DNA from: Aurelia coerulea
Taxonomy: Eukaryota; Cnidaria; Scyphozoa; Semaeostomeae; Ulmaridae
Direction of reading: 5' to 3'
DNA: 64,000 bases
NCBI GenBank assembly: GCA_039566865.1
Contig: CM076955.1
Span: 11,423,001 to 11,487,000, forward strand
Below are positions 9,944-20,609 of this stretch, in pieces. Numbering within the stretch: position 1 is the first letter of the stretch; every line of letters begins with the position of its first letter. Under the pieces are notes generated by a model. That model did not search any database, was not told the origin of the DNA, and saw only the letters and a program-made list of their open reading frames with translations. The position numbers and the translations under genes were made by a program.

Positions 9944-12347
9944 AAGATAAGGCTCAAATCCTTACTGGTTGCCAGAGCATGCGGAAATCATCCAATTTCA
10001 TGCTTGTCAGCCAATGCAATCAACGCTTTCTAGCCCCTGGAGACAAGATCGGTCGTTTGAGGTAAATTTTCTAGTACCCTCACTAAAACTGAAATGGATG
10101 CTAAACTACTTCAGTTATTTGCAATTTTTTTTAATAAATCAGTTGTGGGGATGTCCGTCCAGAGTTGTTTACATGTTTAGGCACACAGCTTGTTTGGGGC
10201 CGGAGCTGCGTTCATTTTCCGGTCGAAGAATATTGACCTTCGTTGAAATATCTATAGAAATCGCTACAAATGAGATATACAGATAAGAAATTTCAGCGAT
10301 TATGCATACTGACCTGAGCAATAACCGAAACTCTTTCATTGCTATCATATCTCAAAATTGGAGGCAATTTCTAATGATTTCTGGTAGAGACATCATTTGG
10401 GCCTAAGCTTTTGCTCGCTTAAAACTCATTCCATTGCACCTAAAAAGTTATGGTAAAATTCTTGAGCTAGATAATGCACTTACCCATGACTCAGGCACAA
10501 GTTTGACTTCGTTTGCATCGTTTACTTTGGCAAATTTTTGTAAGAAACAACCAGTTGTGGGCGAATTGCAAAAACTTTCCACGGTCAATATTTTTCTCTA
10601 CACAGTGAACTTTGACATTGTATCATAAAAGTCTTGCATCACAGAGCATAGGAATCATTCGTCGTACATAGCAGATTGCTCGTGGCCCATGGTCGAAACC
10701 GCCAAAGCCTCATTTTCACGGACCAATCAGACGGCTAAAAAGCGAAGGAGACAAAAGAAACCCGTGAAGATTTTCCTAAATTTTACCTACCTTCATAAAA
10801 CGCAACCAGGAAAAAAAACTGCTTGAGATTTCCCGAATTGTTTTAAAGCAATCTACTCTCCAGATGTTTGGGAGTACAAGTTTGGATGCCGGTTAAAATA
10901 TCTTCAGGATTGGCGGCGTTATTGCCTCTCCAATAGACAAAATCGGCGAAGGCTTGTCGAGACCTGTTTACGCCACTTCAAGTCAGGTGATAAATCCTCT
11001 TGATAAAACCTCTTTTGAATTGTACAAGTTATTTCGCAACGAGCAAACTTTTGCCATGAATGTAAAAAGTAGTACAATACAGAAACTTCCCTAGAGTATT
11101 GCTGCATGACTTGAAATGCGCGAACAAGCCTTTGTAGACTTTTTCAATTCACATAGAAACCGTAAAGGCATTGAATCTTCAACAAAAGAAAATTTAGCGA
11201 AAGACAATAGCAAGAACAATTGAAAACACAAATTGTGGCGTTTTCGGGTCGTTCTTACAACAATCACTATTGTTATTACTATTGTCTCCCGGCCAGAATC
11301 TCTATTGTTCAAGGTTCAGTGCCTTGTCGGTTTGTTTGTGGGCATAACTCCACCAATCCTGGAGATATTTTAACCGGCATCCAAAGTTTTACTCCCAAAC
11401 ATCTGGAGAGTAGATCGCTTTAAAAAATTCGGGAAATCTCAAGCAGTTTTTTGTCCTGGTTGCGTTTTATGAAGGTAGGTAAAATTTAGGAAAATCTTCA
11501 CGGGTTTCTTTTGTCTCCCTCGCTTTTTAGCCGTCTGATTGGTCCGTGAAAATGAGGCTTTGGCGGTTTCGACCATGGGCCACGAGCAATCGGCTATGTA
11601 CGACGAATGATTCCTATGCTGCATCACAGAACATTCCTTTTGAACGATTCCATGCGCTTTAGCGAGGCACTCGTGAATTGTATTCACGCATTTCGTTCTT
11701 TTCGCTCTTATTTCAATCAATGCCAAACATAAAAAGAACAAAACATTATTTTGAATTCGCTAAAAAAGATACCCAGTTTTGCTCTTTTGTTTGTTTGCAT
11801 TGAATGATTGAACCAAATGCGTCAAAACAATTCACGAGTGCCTCGCTAAGGCGCATGGAATCGTTCTAAAGGAATGTTTTGTGATGCAAGACTTTTATGA
11901 TACAAAGTTCACTGTTTGTTGTTTGAAGCAGAGAGAGACTGCAGAGAAAAATATGGACTGAGGAAAGTTTTTTGCAATTCGCCCACAACTGGTCGTTTCT
12001 TATAAAAATTTGCTAATGTAAAAAAGGCAAACGAAGTCAAACTGATGCCTGAGTCATGGGTAAGTGCATTATTCAGCTCTAGAATTTTACCATAACTTTT
12101 TAAGTGCAATGGAATGAGTTTTAAGCGAGGGCAAGCTTAGGCCTAAATGATATCTCTACCAGAAATCATTAGAAATTGCCTCCAATTTTAGCATCCATTT
12201 CAGTTTTAGTGAGGGTACAAGAAAATTTACCTCAAACGACCGATTTTGTCTCCAGGGGCTAGAAATCGGTGATCTCATTGGCTGACAAGCATGAAATTGG
12301 ATGATTTCCGCATGCTCTGGCAACCAGTAAGGATTTGAGCTTATCTT
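9944..12347. mobile_element. Mutator-like foldback element M2
   Basis: Arms start AAGATAAGGCTCAAATCC at 9,944 and end with its inverse at 12,347. The flanking duplication AGTCAGATTT is exact (9,934-9,943 and 12,348-12,357). Arms pair over several hundred bases and continue after an internal insertion at 10,645-11,620. The centre, near 11,750, contains ATTCACGAGTGCCTCGCTAA and its inverse. Same family as M3 (13,878-15,569). No intact gene; frames such as MHLKSYGKILEL... are arm sequence. Confidence 0.8.
10645..11620. mobile_element. Nested Mutator-like foldback element M2'
   Basis: Ends are AGCATAGGAATCATTCGTCG on the left and its inverse on the right, with long inverted repeats of about 300 bp. 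An exact 9-bp target duplication, GCATCACAG, sits at 10,636-10,644 and 11,621-11,629. It is 976 bp long and lies inside M2, so it inserted later. Related, more decayed copies are at 22,433-22,857 and 23,212-31,384. Confidence 0.85.
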
Positions 12348-12602
12348 AGTCAGATTTATGGCTGCACAGAATAATTTAGTTCACAACGATCGGATGGCTA
12401 AACGCGACGTCACAATCCGCCAAACATCCCACGCTTTTCTGACTCACCCGGTATTACAGGACAATTCAGAGTTAAAATCTATCATGTTAGAAACCCAACT
12501 TGCGGGATATATATACATTGCAAACAATAATTCAATAACCAATTCACATAAGCATATAAAATATTTTAAAGACAATTCAGAAATACACTAAGACTTTTTA
12601 AA

Positions 12603-12627
12603 CGTTTCGATTTGCATCTTCTTCAGT
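12603..12627 (-). ncRNA. Solo hammerhead-like core
   Basis: The minus strand reads CTGAAGA, GAT-GCAA-ATC, then GAAACGTTT, the same layout as the PLE-linked cores at 341-366 and 1,111-1,221. No PLE coding sequence is recognisable next to it, so it may be a terminal-repeat remnant. Not confirmed by folding. Confidence 0.35.
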
Positions 12628-12793
12628 AACTGTTCGTACAATGATTTGGGGACCTACCTATAAACATATACGAGCCTCGCCAGGTCTAACACGCTCATTT
12701 TTAGTATCTATTACGTTAAATAGATTTTGGCGACCAATTTTTCTAACTGAATATTACTGTTGCTTTGTAATTCTTGCACATGTTATGTATGCA

Positions 12794-13396
12794 CAGGGTG
12801 TCCCAAAAGAATTGTTCCCCCTTTTGTTTAAAGATTGCAACAAAAGGGCAAAAGATTCTCGGCAAACTTTTATATGATGTTGCTTTTCAGGTGTTCAAAT
12901 AAAGTTTGCTGCCATCCCCGTAAAAATCCGTTGGACAATGATGGAGCTATGACCTTCAGAAGACCAAATTTGACTGATGACTGAAACCAGTGGTCGGCCA
13001 TTTTGTCTAACTATTTTGCAGTGATAAGTATCTTCACGTGATGTAAGAAATAATTTCTGTGAGGTCAGAAATAGTGTAACTCTCTGAAGATTATCGGAAT
13101 TTTCACGACGAGAACTATAACATTAGAGGCTGTTGTTTCATTTTCAACTCATGAAGCTATTTATTGCTGCAAAATAGTAAGACAAAATGGCCAACCGCTG
13201 GTTTTTCAGTAATCAGGCAAATTTGATCTCCTGGAGGACATAGCTCCATCATGTTCCAACGGATTTTTATGCGGATGGTAGCAAACTTTAATTGAACATC
13301 TGAAGCGCAACATCATGCAAAAGTTTGGCGAGAATCTTTTGCCGCTTTTTCGCAATCTTCAGACAAACGGGGCACAAAATTTTTTGGGACACCCTG
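12794..13396. mobile_element. Mariner-like long-TIR MITE
   Basis: Ends are CAGGGTGTCCCAAAA and its inverse TTTTTGGGACACCCTG, with arms of about 220 bp pairing across a short centre near 13,100. The CAGGGTGTCCC terminus is typical of Tc1/mariner-derived MITEs. TA follows the right end, but the left flank is CA, so the expected TA duplication is degenerate. No gene. Confidence 0.65.
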
Positions 13397-13427
13397 TATT
13401 AGTTATGCATCATGTATGAGTGTGAAT

Positions 13428-13734
13428 ATGTCTCGTTCAATTCATACCCTGACCATCCCCCCGGGACACCCCCGGGCATTTGCACAAAAATATTCCGGGC
13501 CCCCGGGCATTTGACCGTAAATTTCCCCCCTGCCCCCAGGCATTTGAGTAGCATTTGACAAGAACAGGAGCTTTTGCTAATACAGTAACTGGGAACATGA
13601 CATTTTCTCATTGCCCAGCCCCCGGGCATTTGACCGGCAATTTTTCCCCAGCCCCTAGGCATTTAGGCAAGGAATTTTTGTTGACCCCCGGGCTGCCCGG
13701 GGGGGACGGCAAGGGTAGGAATTGAACGAGACAT
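13428..13734. mobile_element. Small GC-rich MITE
   Basis: Inverted ends ATGTCTCGTTCAATTC and GAATTGAACGAGACAT, then ACCCT and G/C runs. The interior repeats a CCCCGGGCATTTGACC-like motif about five times. Not coding; the minus-strand frame rich in Pro and Gly is the repeat. Confidence 0.6.
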
Positions 13735-13877
13735 TATACCTGTACTATAATGAAACTACAAGCTTTAAGAAACCTTAAAAAATTAAAATTTAGAAAAATT
13801 AAAGGGAATAGACATAGCTATATCTCGTAGCTGCTATAAATAGGGTGAAGAAACGCTCACAAACCCATTGTTTCTTC

Positions 13878-15569
13878 AAGATAAGGCTCAAATCCTTACT
13901 GGTTGCCAGAGCATGCGGAAATCATCCAATTTCATGCTTGTCAGCCAATGAGATCACCGCTTTCTAGCCCCTGGAGACAAAATGGGCCGTTTGAGGTAAA
14001 TTTTCTAGTACCCTCACTAAAACTGAAATGGATGCTAGAATACTTCAGTTATTCGCAATTTTTTTGATAAATCAGTTGTGGGGATGTCCGTCCAGAGTTG
14101 TTTACATGTTTAGGCACATAGCTTGTTTGGGGCCGGAGCTGCGTTCATTTTCCGGTCGAAGAATATTGACCTTCGTTGAAATATCTACAGAAATCGCTAC
14201 AAATGAGATATACAGATAAGAATTTCAGCAATTATGCATACTGACCTGAGCAATAACCGAAACTCCTTTACTGCTATCATATCTGGAAATTGGAGGCAAT
14301 TTCTAATGATTTCTGGTAGAGATATCATTTGGGCCTAAGCTTGTCCTCGCTTAAAACTCATTCCATTGCACTTAAAAAGTAATGGTAAAATTCTAGAGCT
14401 GAATAATGCACTTACCCATGACTCAGGCACCAGTTTGACTTCGTTTGCCTTTTTTACATTAGCAAATTTTTATAAGAAACGACCAGTTGTGGGTGAATTG
14501 CAAAAACTTTCCTCGGTCCATATTTTTATCTGCACAGTCTATCCGCTTCAAACAACAAACAGTGAACTTTGTATCATAAAAGTCTTGCATCACAAAACAT
14601 TCCTATAGAACGATTCCATGCGCCTTAGCGAGGCACTCGTGAATTGTTTTCACGCATTTGGTTCAATCAGTCAATGCAAACAAACAAAAGTGCAAAACCG
14701 GGTATCTTTTTTAGCGAACCCAAAACAATGCTTTGTTCTTTTTATGTTTTGCATTGATTGAAATAAGAACGAAAAGAACGAAATGCGTGAATACAATTCA
14801 CGAGTGCCTCGCTAAAGCGCATGGAATCGTTCAAAAGGAATGTTCTGTGATGCAAGACTTTTATGATACAATGTCAAAGTTCACTGTTTGTTGTTTGAAG
14901 CGGAGAATCTGTGTAGAGAAAAATATGGACCGAGGAAAGTTTTTGCAATTCGCCCACAACTGGTTGTTTCTTACAAAAATTTGGCAAATTAAAGAAGGCA
15001 AACGAAGTCAAACTGGTGTCTGAGTCATGGGTAAGCGCATTATCTAGCTCAAGAACTTTACCATTACTTTTTAAGTGCAATGGAATGAGTTTTAAGCGAG
15101 GACAAGCTTAGGCCCAAATGATGTCTCTACCAGAAATCGTTAGAAATTGCCTCCAATTTTGAGATATGTTAGCAGTGAAAGAGTTTCGGTTATTGCTTAG
15201 GTCAGTATGCGTAATCGCTGAAATTCTTATCTGTATATCTCATTTGTAGCGATTTCTATAGATATTTCAACGAAGGTCAATATTCTTCGACCGGAAAATG
15301 AACGCAGCTCCGGCCCCAAACGAGTTGTGTGCCTAAACATGTAAACAACTCTGGACGGACATCCCCACAACTGATTTATTAAAAAAAATTGCAAATAACT
15401 GAAGTATTTTAGCATCCATTTCAGTTTTAGTGAGGGTACTAGAAAATTTACCTCAAACGACCGATTTTGTCTCCAGGGGCTAGAAAGCGGTGATCTCATT
15501 GGCTGACAAGCATGAAATTGGATGATTTCCGCATGCTCTGGCAACCAGTAAGGATTTGAGCCTTATCTT
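13878..15569. mobile_element. Mutator-like foldback element M3
   Basis: Ends AAGATAAGGCTCAAATCC / inverse. Exact 9-bp duplication TGTTTCTTC at 13,869-13,877 and 15,570-15,578. Almost the whole 1,692 bp is palindromic about a centre near 14,720. The uninterrupted target is preserved in the neighbouring monomer at 16,822-16,830, confirming the insertion limits. Same family as M2. It carries no recognisable transposase. Confidence 0.9.
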
Positions 15570-15760
15570 TGTTTCTTCAGCTACACAATGAGACCGGATG
15601 CGTCGAAGTGGTCGAGTATAATAGAATATATTTTGAACTGGCCCGGGCCAGCTTTTAACTATGTTGATTCCCTTTAAGAAACTATTCATTTTAGTAAAGG
15701 CAATTCTTAGCATATTTTGATCTTACTTATATTAAATCTGTAGGTACCAATTGATAGGGT

Positions 15761-16788
15761 TTTTTTTTTTTTTTTTTTTTTTGTATGCTCATAATATTTA
15801 CAATATATCTAAACTACAAATACAACCTACATACACACAATCACATACGATTACACAACGATGCCACAGGGAGCATGGAATTTCACAACAACCCTGCGGC
15901 CATTTAAAATTAACTCAAAGTTTGTCCCAAAATAGACGCCAGGCCAGACATTCAAGAAAATTTCGATGAATATCGAGATATGCATGAGTAATAGTGATTG
16001 TCGGAGGAGAAAGCCTTACCTGTTACTATTTTGGAACAGACTTTGACAACAAATATAAAAGAAACAAATAACAAGACTATAAAAGAAAAATCACGTAATG
16101 AAAAAAAAAGGGAAACTGTTTGCGAGAGGAAACAATTGCAGCGATTTATCGGAAACGTTCTGATGCATGAATGTATTTCAGAGTTGCCTTGATGATTTCT
16201 GTATTCGAGACAATTGGCAGCCTTTCATCGCCATACAACAAAACTCTAAGCATAATTTTGTTAGAAAGGTTTGACAGGCCATGTTGGTGCAATATTGCAT
16301 TGACACTGTTGAGAAGATCACGTCTGCAAACAACATACAAGTGACAGAACAGCAAATAATGTTCCGTATCCTCAATGCCATCGTTTATTGAGCACATTGG
16401 ATCTATTGTATCCTTAAAATTGTGCCTGAACTTGTGGAGATTTAGTTTGCTAAGACCCACACGTAACTGTGTAAGAATTGCTAAACCTTTTGGATCGTGA
16501 ATACTGAAAACCGATTTTACAGGGGGACGAATGAGAGATGATAATTTGTTCTTGAATGCACTTACTGTGGGTAATGATCTGATTTCAGGATCAAGCATGT
16601 TCCACTCAGATAGACAATGAGGATAAAAACTTGCACCATAACTGACTGTTCTTGCACAGATTCGCCCAACTACGTTGCGTTTGCGAAAAGGGTAAGACGA
16701 TTCTAGCAAAGGTGGAATTGGCACTCTTGTATAATCTGGTGTTAGGTTGTTAACAAACTTATAAAAAAGAACAAGACGCCTACTCCAT
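15761..16788 (-). pseudogene. Antisense insertion of a LINE ORF2 3' end with poly(A)
   Basis: The minus-strand frame 16,724-16,146 ends with the ORF2 C-terminus: FYPHCLSEWNMLDPEIRSLP, VFSIHDPKGLAILTQLRVGL, DGIEDTEHYLLFC, then a stop. It matches the C-terminal part of the host LINE at 20,840-21,326 motif by motif, so it is the same family. A run of about 22 T at 15,761-15,782 is its poly(A) tail. An exact 11-bp duplication ATTGATAGGGT (15,750-15,760 and 16,789-16,799) bounds a 5'-truncated insertion. Confidence 0.8.
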
Positions 16789-16793
16789 ATTGA

Positions 16794-17006
16794 TAGGGTG
16801 AAGAAACGCTCACAAACCCATTGTTTCTTCAGCTACACAATGAGACCGGATGCCTCGAAGTGGTCGAGTATAATAGAATATATTTTGAACTGGCCCGGGC
16901 CAGCTTTTAACTATGTTGATTCCCTTTAAGAAACTATTCATTTTAGTAAAGGAAATTCTTAGCATATTTTGATCTTATTCATATTAAATCTGTAGGTACC
17001 AATTGA
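16794..17006 (+). promoter_or_regulatory. 5'UTR/promoter monomer 2 of the 2A LINE
   Basis: This 213-bp unit (TAGGGTGAAGAAACGC... to GGTACCAATTGA) is nearly identical to the interrupted unit at 13,841-15,755 and lies directly before the ORF1 ATG at 17,022. Repeated 5'UTR monomers are known as internal promoters in some LINEs. Promoter function here is inferred from position and repetition. Note the GGCCCGGGCC palindrome in the middle. Confidence 0.55.
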
Positions 17007-17021
17007 TTTTCGGTGCTAATA

Positions 17022-18775
17022 ATGTCGCGGAGAGCTAGATCGCAAAAAACAACGAACGAAGAGCTAGGCCAACCTGCTGGTCCAGTCAATGGGCAGGATG
17101 CAATTTCACAAAAGTCGTTGGAAGCCTTTGCAGCAATTGTTGAAGATAAATTAGTAAATGTGGCGACAAAAGAATGCATTTCCGAGCTAAAACAGACAAT
17201 TCTTGATCAACAATTGAAGATCCAGGAGCTCAAGGCAAAGGTTGTGGTTATGGAGAAATATATTGAAAGAATTGAAAAGGTGGAGCGGAGAGTTTGTGAA
17301 GTCGACGGCCTAAGCGATCGCATTGCAGATCTTGAACGTGTTTGTGATGATAACGAACAGTATCAGCGAAGGCTCTGCCTAAGAATAAACGGCGTCGAGG
17401 CAGAAGAGGATGCTGCTGAGAGTGGGCACGACTGCCTTGAAATGGTCAAAAAAATGTTCAAAGAAGATCTTGGATTAGACATCCCTGAGCAGGGGCGCAA
17501 CTACGGTGGGGGTCCTGGGGGTCCAGACCCCTGCCCTTTTTTGACAAGGGCAGAAAGGTGCCCTTTTTAGGGAGAAAATTATGTTAATTTGACGTATTAC
17601 TGACCGTTATTTTTACGGGTTCTTGCAATGAAGTATCAATATTTGTTGAATGCTTTCTTGAATTGCGAAGACGTTGAACAAAGTTTGAGAATTCACTAGG
17701 CTTGAATTGGATCTATCGTTCCGAAATCATCAGCAATTTTCTCAACATTGAGGCTCAAAAGCTTGCAAATACGGCTGAAAATTTCAACAGATTTCTGCAA
17801 CTCCCTTGTTTAAATGGCACATGTGAATAGTACTTACGAATTAGATGCTCAAAGACAAGACTCACTTTGTTAAAAGAAGCCGTTGCAAGACACTTTTACG
17901 ACTGGGTAATCACTGTGAAGCAGGAATATTTAGAGAATTTGGTCGTCATTTTAGGCCAGTTTTTAAGACTTCTTGAAAGGGCTTCTTCAAGAAAATCCCT
18001 CACAATTTTAGAGTGGAGTGGCCGACTTCATTCAGTTAAATTCTTAAAAGGATTTGAATATGTCCACCATTGAATCATATATTTGCCACTATTTTCGTTC
18101 TCTTATCTAGGGAGCAGTGGCCTTTCAAATAGGGATTGCATTTTGTCTAACCATGTAAAAGAATTGGCCCAAAGTTGAGAAACCAAACAACAAACTTCAG
18201 AGCACAGTTTCTTATAAAAAGCGTGTATGAGCAGCCTTTTCAGTGTTACTTGTCTCTCCTAGGCGGGTGCCTTTCATTCTCTTTTAGTTTTAATCTCTTT
18301 TTAAGATAAGCATTCTCCGATGATCTAGAGAGCGTGATTTTAAAAATTTTTGGGAGGCAAACCCCCGAATCCCTTCCCAGCTCTCTTCGCTCGCATTTCC
18401 TTTACCGTTTTCAAACTGCTTCTCCTGTGCGTTGACATGTTTGTTTATTGATATGCTTTAGAGCGGTGAGCATTAGAAAAATATCCTTGAATTCTGCCTT
18501 CGCTTTTTGAGCTTGAAAAACTGATATCCCATGCGACATCACTTCTTGAAATGATCCGGAGTGTGCCCTTTTTCTGGTTTGGACCCCTGCCCTGTAGAAT
18601 TCCTAGTTGCGCGCCTACTGAGGTAGTTATTGATAGGTCCCACAGTATTGGCCCTTTCAGGGAAATCCCAGAAAGTGGCAAGAAAGTTCGCTCCATAATT
18701 GTACGGTTCACGACATGGAGGCATAGAACAGCAGTATACAGTGCTAGAAAGAAGACACGAATTATTGAAGAATGA
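17022..18775 (+). pseudogene. LINE ORF1 (coiled-coil, RRM-like), split by an hAT-like insertion
   Basis: ORF1 starts MSRRARSQKTTNEE at the ATG at 17,022. A heptad-rich coiled coil covers about residues 45-110 (QTILDQQLKIQELKAKVVVM and so on). It is followed by NEQYQRRLCLRINGVE, which resembles the start of the L1 ORF1p RNA-recognition domain. Coding stops at 17,489, where an element is inserted, and resumes in the correct frame at 18,623 (VVIDRSHSIGPF, SIIVRFTTWRHRTAVY) to the stop at 18,773-18,775. Without the insertion it would be about 206 residues. ORF1 proteins of this type bind LINE RNA. The insertion abolishes it. Confidence 0.75.
17490..18617. mobile_element. hAT-like non-autonomous element inside ORF1
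   Basis: Left end CAGGGGCGCAACTACGG, right end (inverse) TAGGCGCGCAACTAGG, followed inward by GGGGTCC/GGACCCC on the two sides. The target duplication is CTGAG (17,485-17,489 and 18,618-18,622), and removing the element restores the ORF1 frame exactly. The CAGGGGCG terminus is hAT-like and a 5-bp duplication fits the hAT5 type. Subclass is uncertain. No transposase frame is recognisable in its 1,128 bp. Confidence 0.7.
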
Positions 18776-19889
18776 TGAAGATAGCTATGCATTTCCAGAT
18801 GTGAACTGCCGGTTGTGCATAAAGTAGGAGGGAAACTATCAATATTTTAGTGATTTATATGATCTTTATGATATTGTCAAGTATGGCTAAATGTCACTTG
18901 CTAGCTTGAGAGGACTCATTCAATTTTTGTTCAAATCATGGTTTGTTGCATTTGTTTGTTTCTTTTTTTTTTCATTCAAAAATTAAGGCCAGTAGTTTGT
19001 GTCCATTTCCTAATACCAAGGATGCTAGTATTTGAATTTGAACTGGTCGCGCGGGTAGGTTGGGGCTTATTATAGGTACTTTTTCCTTTGGTGTATATTT
19101 AAGCTTGACAATAAATTTGTTGGCCTGTAGCTCCACCCATCTTGCCTAATGACAACAAACTTTATTTCCCTAGTAAACCCCGTTTAATAGCTCTATATTT
19201 TAAATAAAGACTTTCTGCATGACATAGGTCTATACCCCTTGTAACACTTAACGAAGCTTTTATAGTCTAAAGTCTGTCTCAAGTTGGATGCCAAGTGAAA
19301 TTTGCGAAATCGCTAAATTGATTATGACAAACACTTCAATCGTTTTATTTGCGTACAATTTCACTTGTCATCTGACTTGAGAACGAACATTTAGATTTCC
19401 TTTGGAAAATGATGGCAACCTAGGCAAAGTAGTGTTGTTTGTTTTAGTTTTCACTCGCACGAAAAATCAAGTTTTCACCAGCAGTTATGTTAGATTCCTT
19501 ACGCAAACAAGCGAAGTAGCTCAACAGCAAAACGTTCAAGTGTGAACTCTGTTGTCTACAAGCAAAAGAATGTAATTCTATCAATTGATCTTGCTGCTCG
19601 CTTTGATAGCAGAATACACGTGCACAACAATCTTAATGAACTCGATAAAATCCCTAGACCCAAAGAGCGTACTCTCGAAGAGCTTTTGCCATCTTGCGTG
19701 TATTCGACTCCAAAATGATCTTGAGTCGATTATTTCATGAATGTTGTTAGAGTTTCTGTTTATTGTAATAACTGTTCTACTTTGATTTTATTTGTTTGTT
19801 ATGTATTTTGTTAATGTCTTTTGGACTTGTTATTGGTGGTTGCATTGGAATGTGTTGCCCCTTAGGACCAGCGAGAAGATTTCATTACA
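18776..19889 (+). other. LINE inter-ORF region
   Basis: Between ORF1 and ORF2 I see no complete gene. A frame of about 57 codons at roughly 19,547-19,717 (SIDLAARFDSRIHVHNN, then RPKERTLEELLPS) may be a decayed coding segment, but is unassigned. Confidence 0.4.
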
Positions 19890-20609
19890 ATGATGCCGGT
19901 TGAAATCAATCAATGGCGAGCAACAATAGGGTGTTTCCGTGTATCCATGCAAAAATCGTCCCCACTGAGGAAAAGTGTAAGGCCATTTTCAATTCTTTCT
20001 CAAATTGTTAAGCTACATTGGTTTTGTTATTGTTTCATCGCAATCTCAATCCTTGCGCTGCCCTTTACACTAACGATACAGCAGTTCCTTTCAGTACACT
20101 CTGTGACAACACAGTCATTTTTCTTGCCTTTGTTCGCCCGCGTGCATCACTTTGTAAGGACAGTAGTTTATGCGACTGTAGAACTTTTCAAGCGAATCCC
20201 TCTCGGTATCATTGGTCTTGTTCGATACAAACATGTGAAGCTATTTCTTTTCCTTTATATGTATTTTTTCATAGGGTGTATGACATGCAGCACTCTGCAT
20301 ACGCAATGGTTAGTTTACAGGACAATTTTGCTTAGTGGGGATGTAGAGACAAACCCCGGCCCCGAGACACTTGATTTTTGTACTTGGAATTTAAATAGCA
20401 TTGTTGCGCATGACTCTTTAAGAGTTTCCCTTGTTGAGGCATACAACTCGGTGCATAACTATGACTTGATTGGGATAGTAGAAACTCACCTTGATAGCAG
20501 CGTAGATAAGGAGAGACTGGCATTAAATGGTTATACGTTTATCAAAAACAACTCCCTTCCTTCCCTTCCTTCAAAAGAACGTTTTGACCTGGTGACTCTC
20601 CCTGAGTAA
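19890..20609 (+). pseudogene. LINE ORF2 N-terminus: hydrophobic leader, 2A motif, start of APE endonuclease
   Basis: The frame starts MMPVEINQW at 19,890. Residues about 41-68 and 115-136 are strongly hydrophobic. Residues 151-158 are DVETNPGP, preceded by TILLSG, a canonical 2A/StopGo motif at 20,340-20,363. The ribosome would release a 157-residue leader and resume at Pro158. Directly after comes the apurinic-type endonuclease start, FCTWNLNSIV and DLIGIVETHLD (metal-binding Glu). The frame is lost near 20,575, where the rest of the endonuclease and the reverse transcriptase are deleted. 2A motifs in this place are known in several APE-type LINEs of invertebrates. Confidence 0.8.

Larger units (their letters stand above)
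9629..12530 (-). mobile_element. LINE 3' end with (AACTG)n tail, split by foldback M2
   Basis: Read on the minus strand, a LINE stop-proximal segment at about 12,520-12,457 (close to the copy at 2,616-2,660) runs into a 3' untranslated region. That region is interrupted at 12,347/9,944 by foldback element M2, then continues to an (AACTG)n tail at 9,653-9,629. Removing M2 and one copy of its duplication gives continuous sequence. Confidence 0.55.

Noticed and set aside
9969..15544. Repeated 60-105-codon frames such as MPEHAEIIQFHACQP and MHLKSYGKILEL on both strands
   Set aside because: They are the arms of foldback elements M2 and M3; the same DNA gives them in both orientations and they have no recognisable domain.
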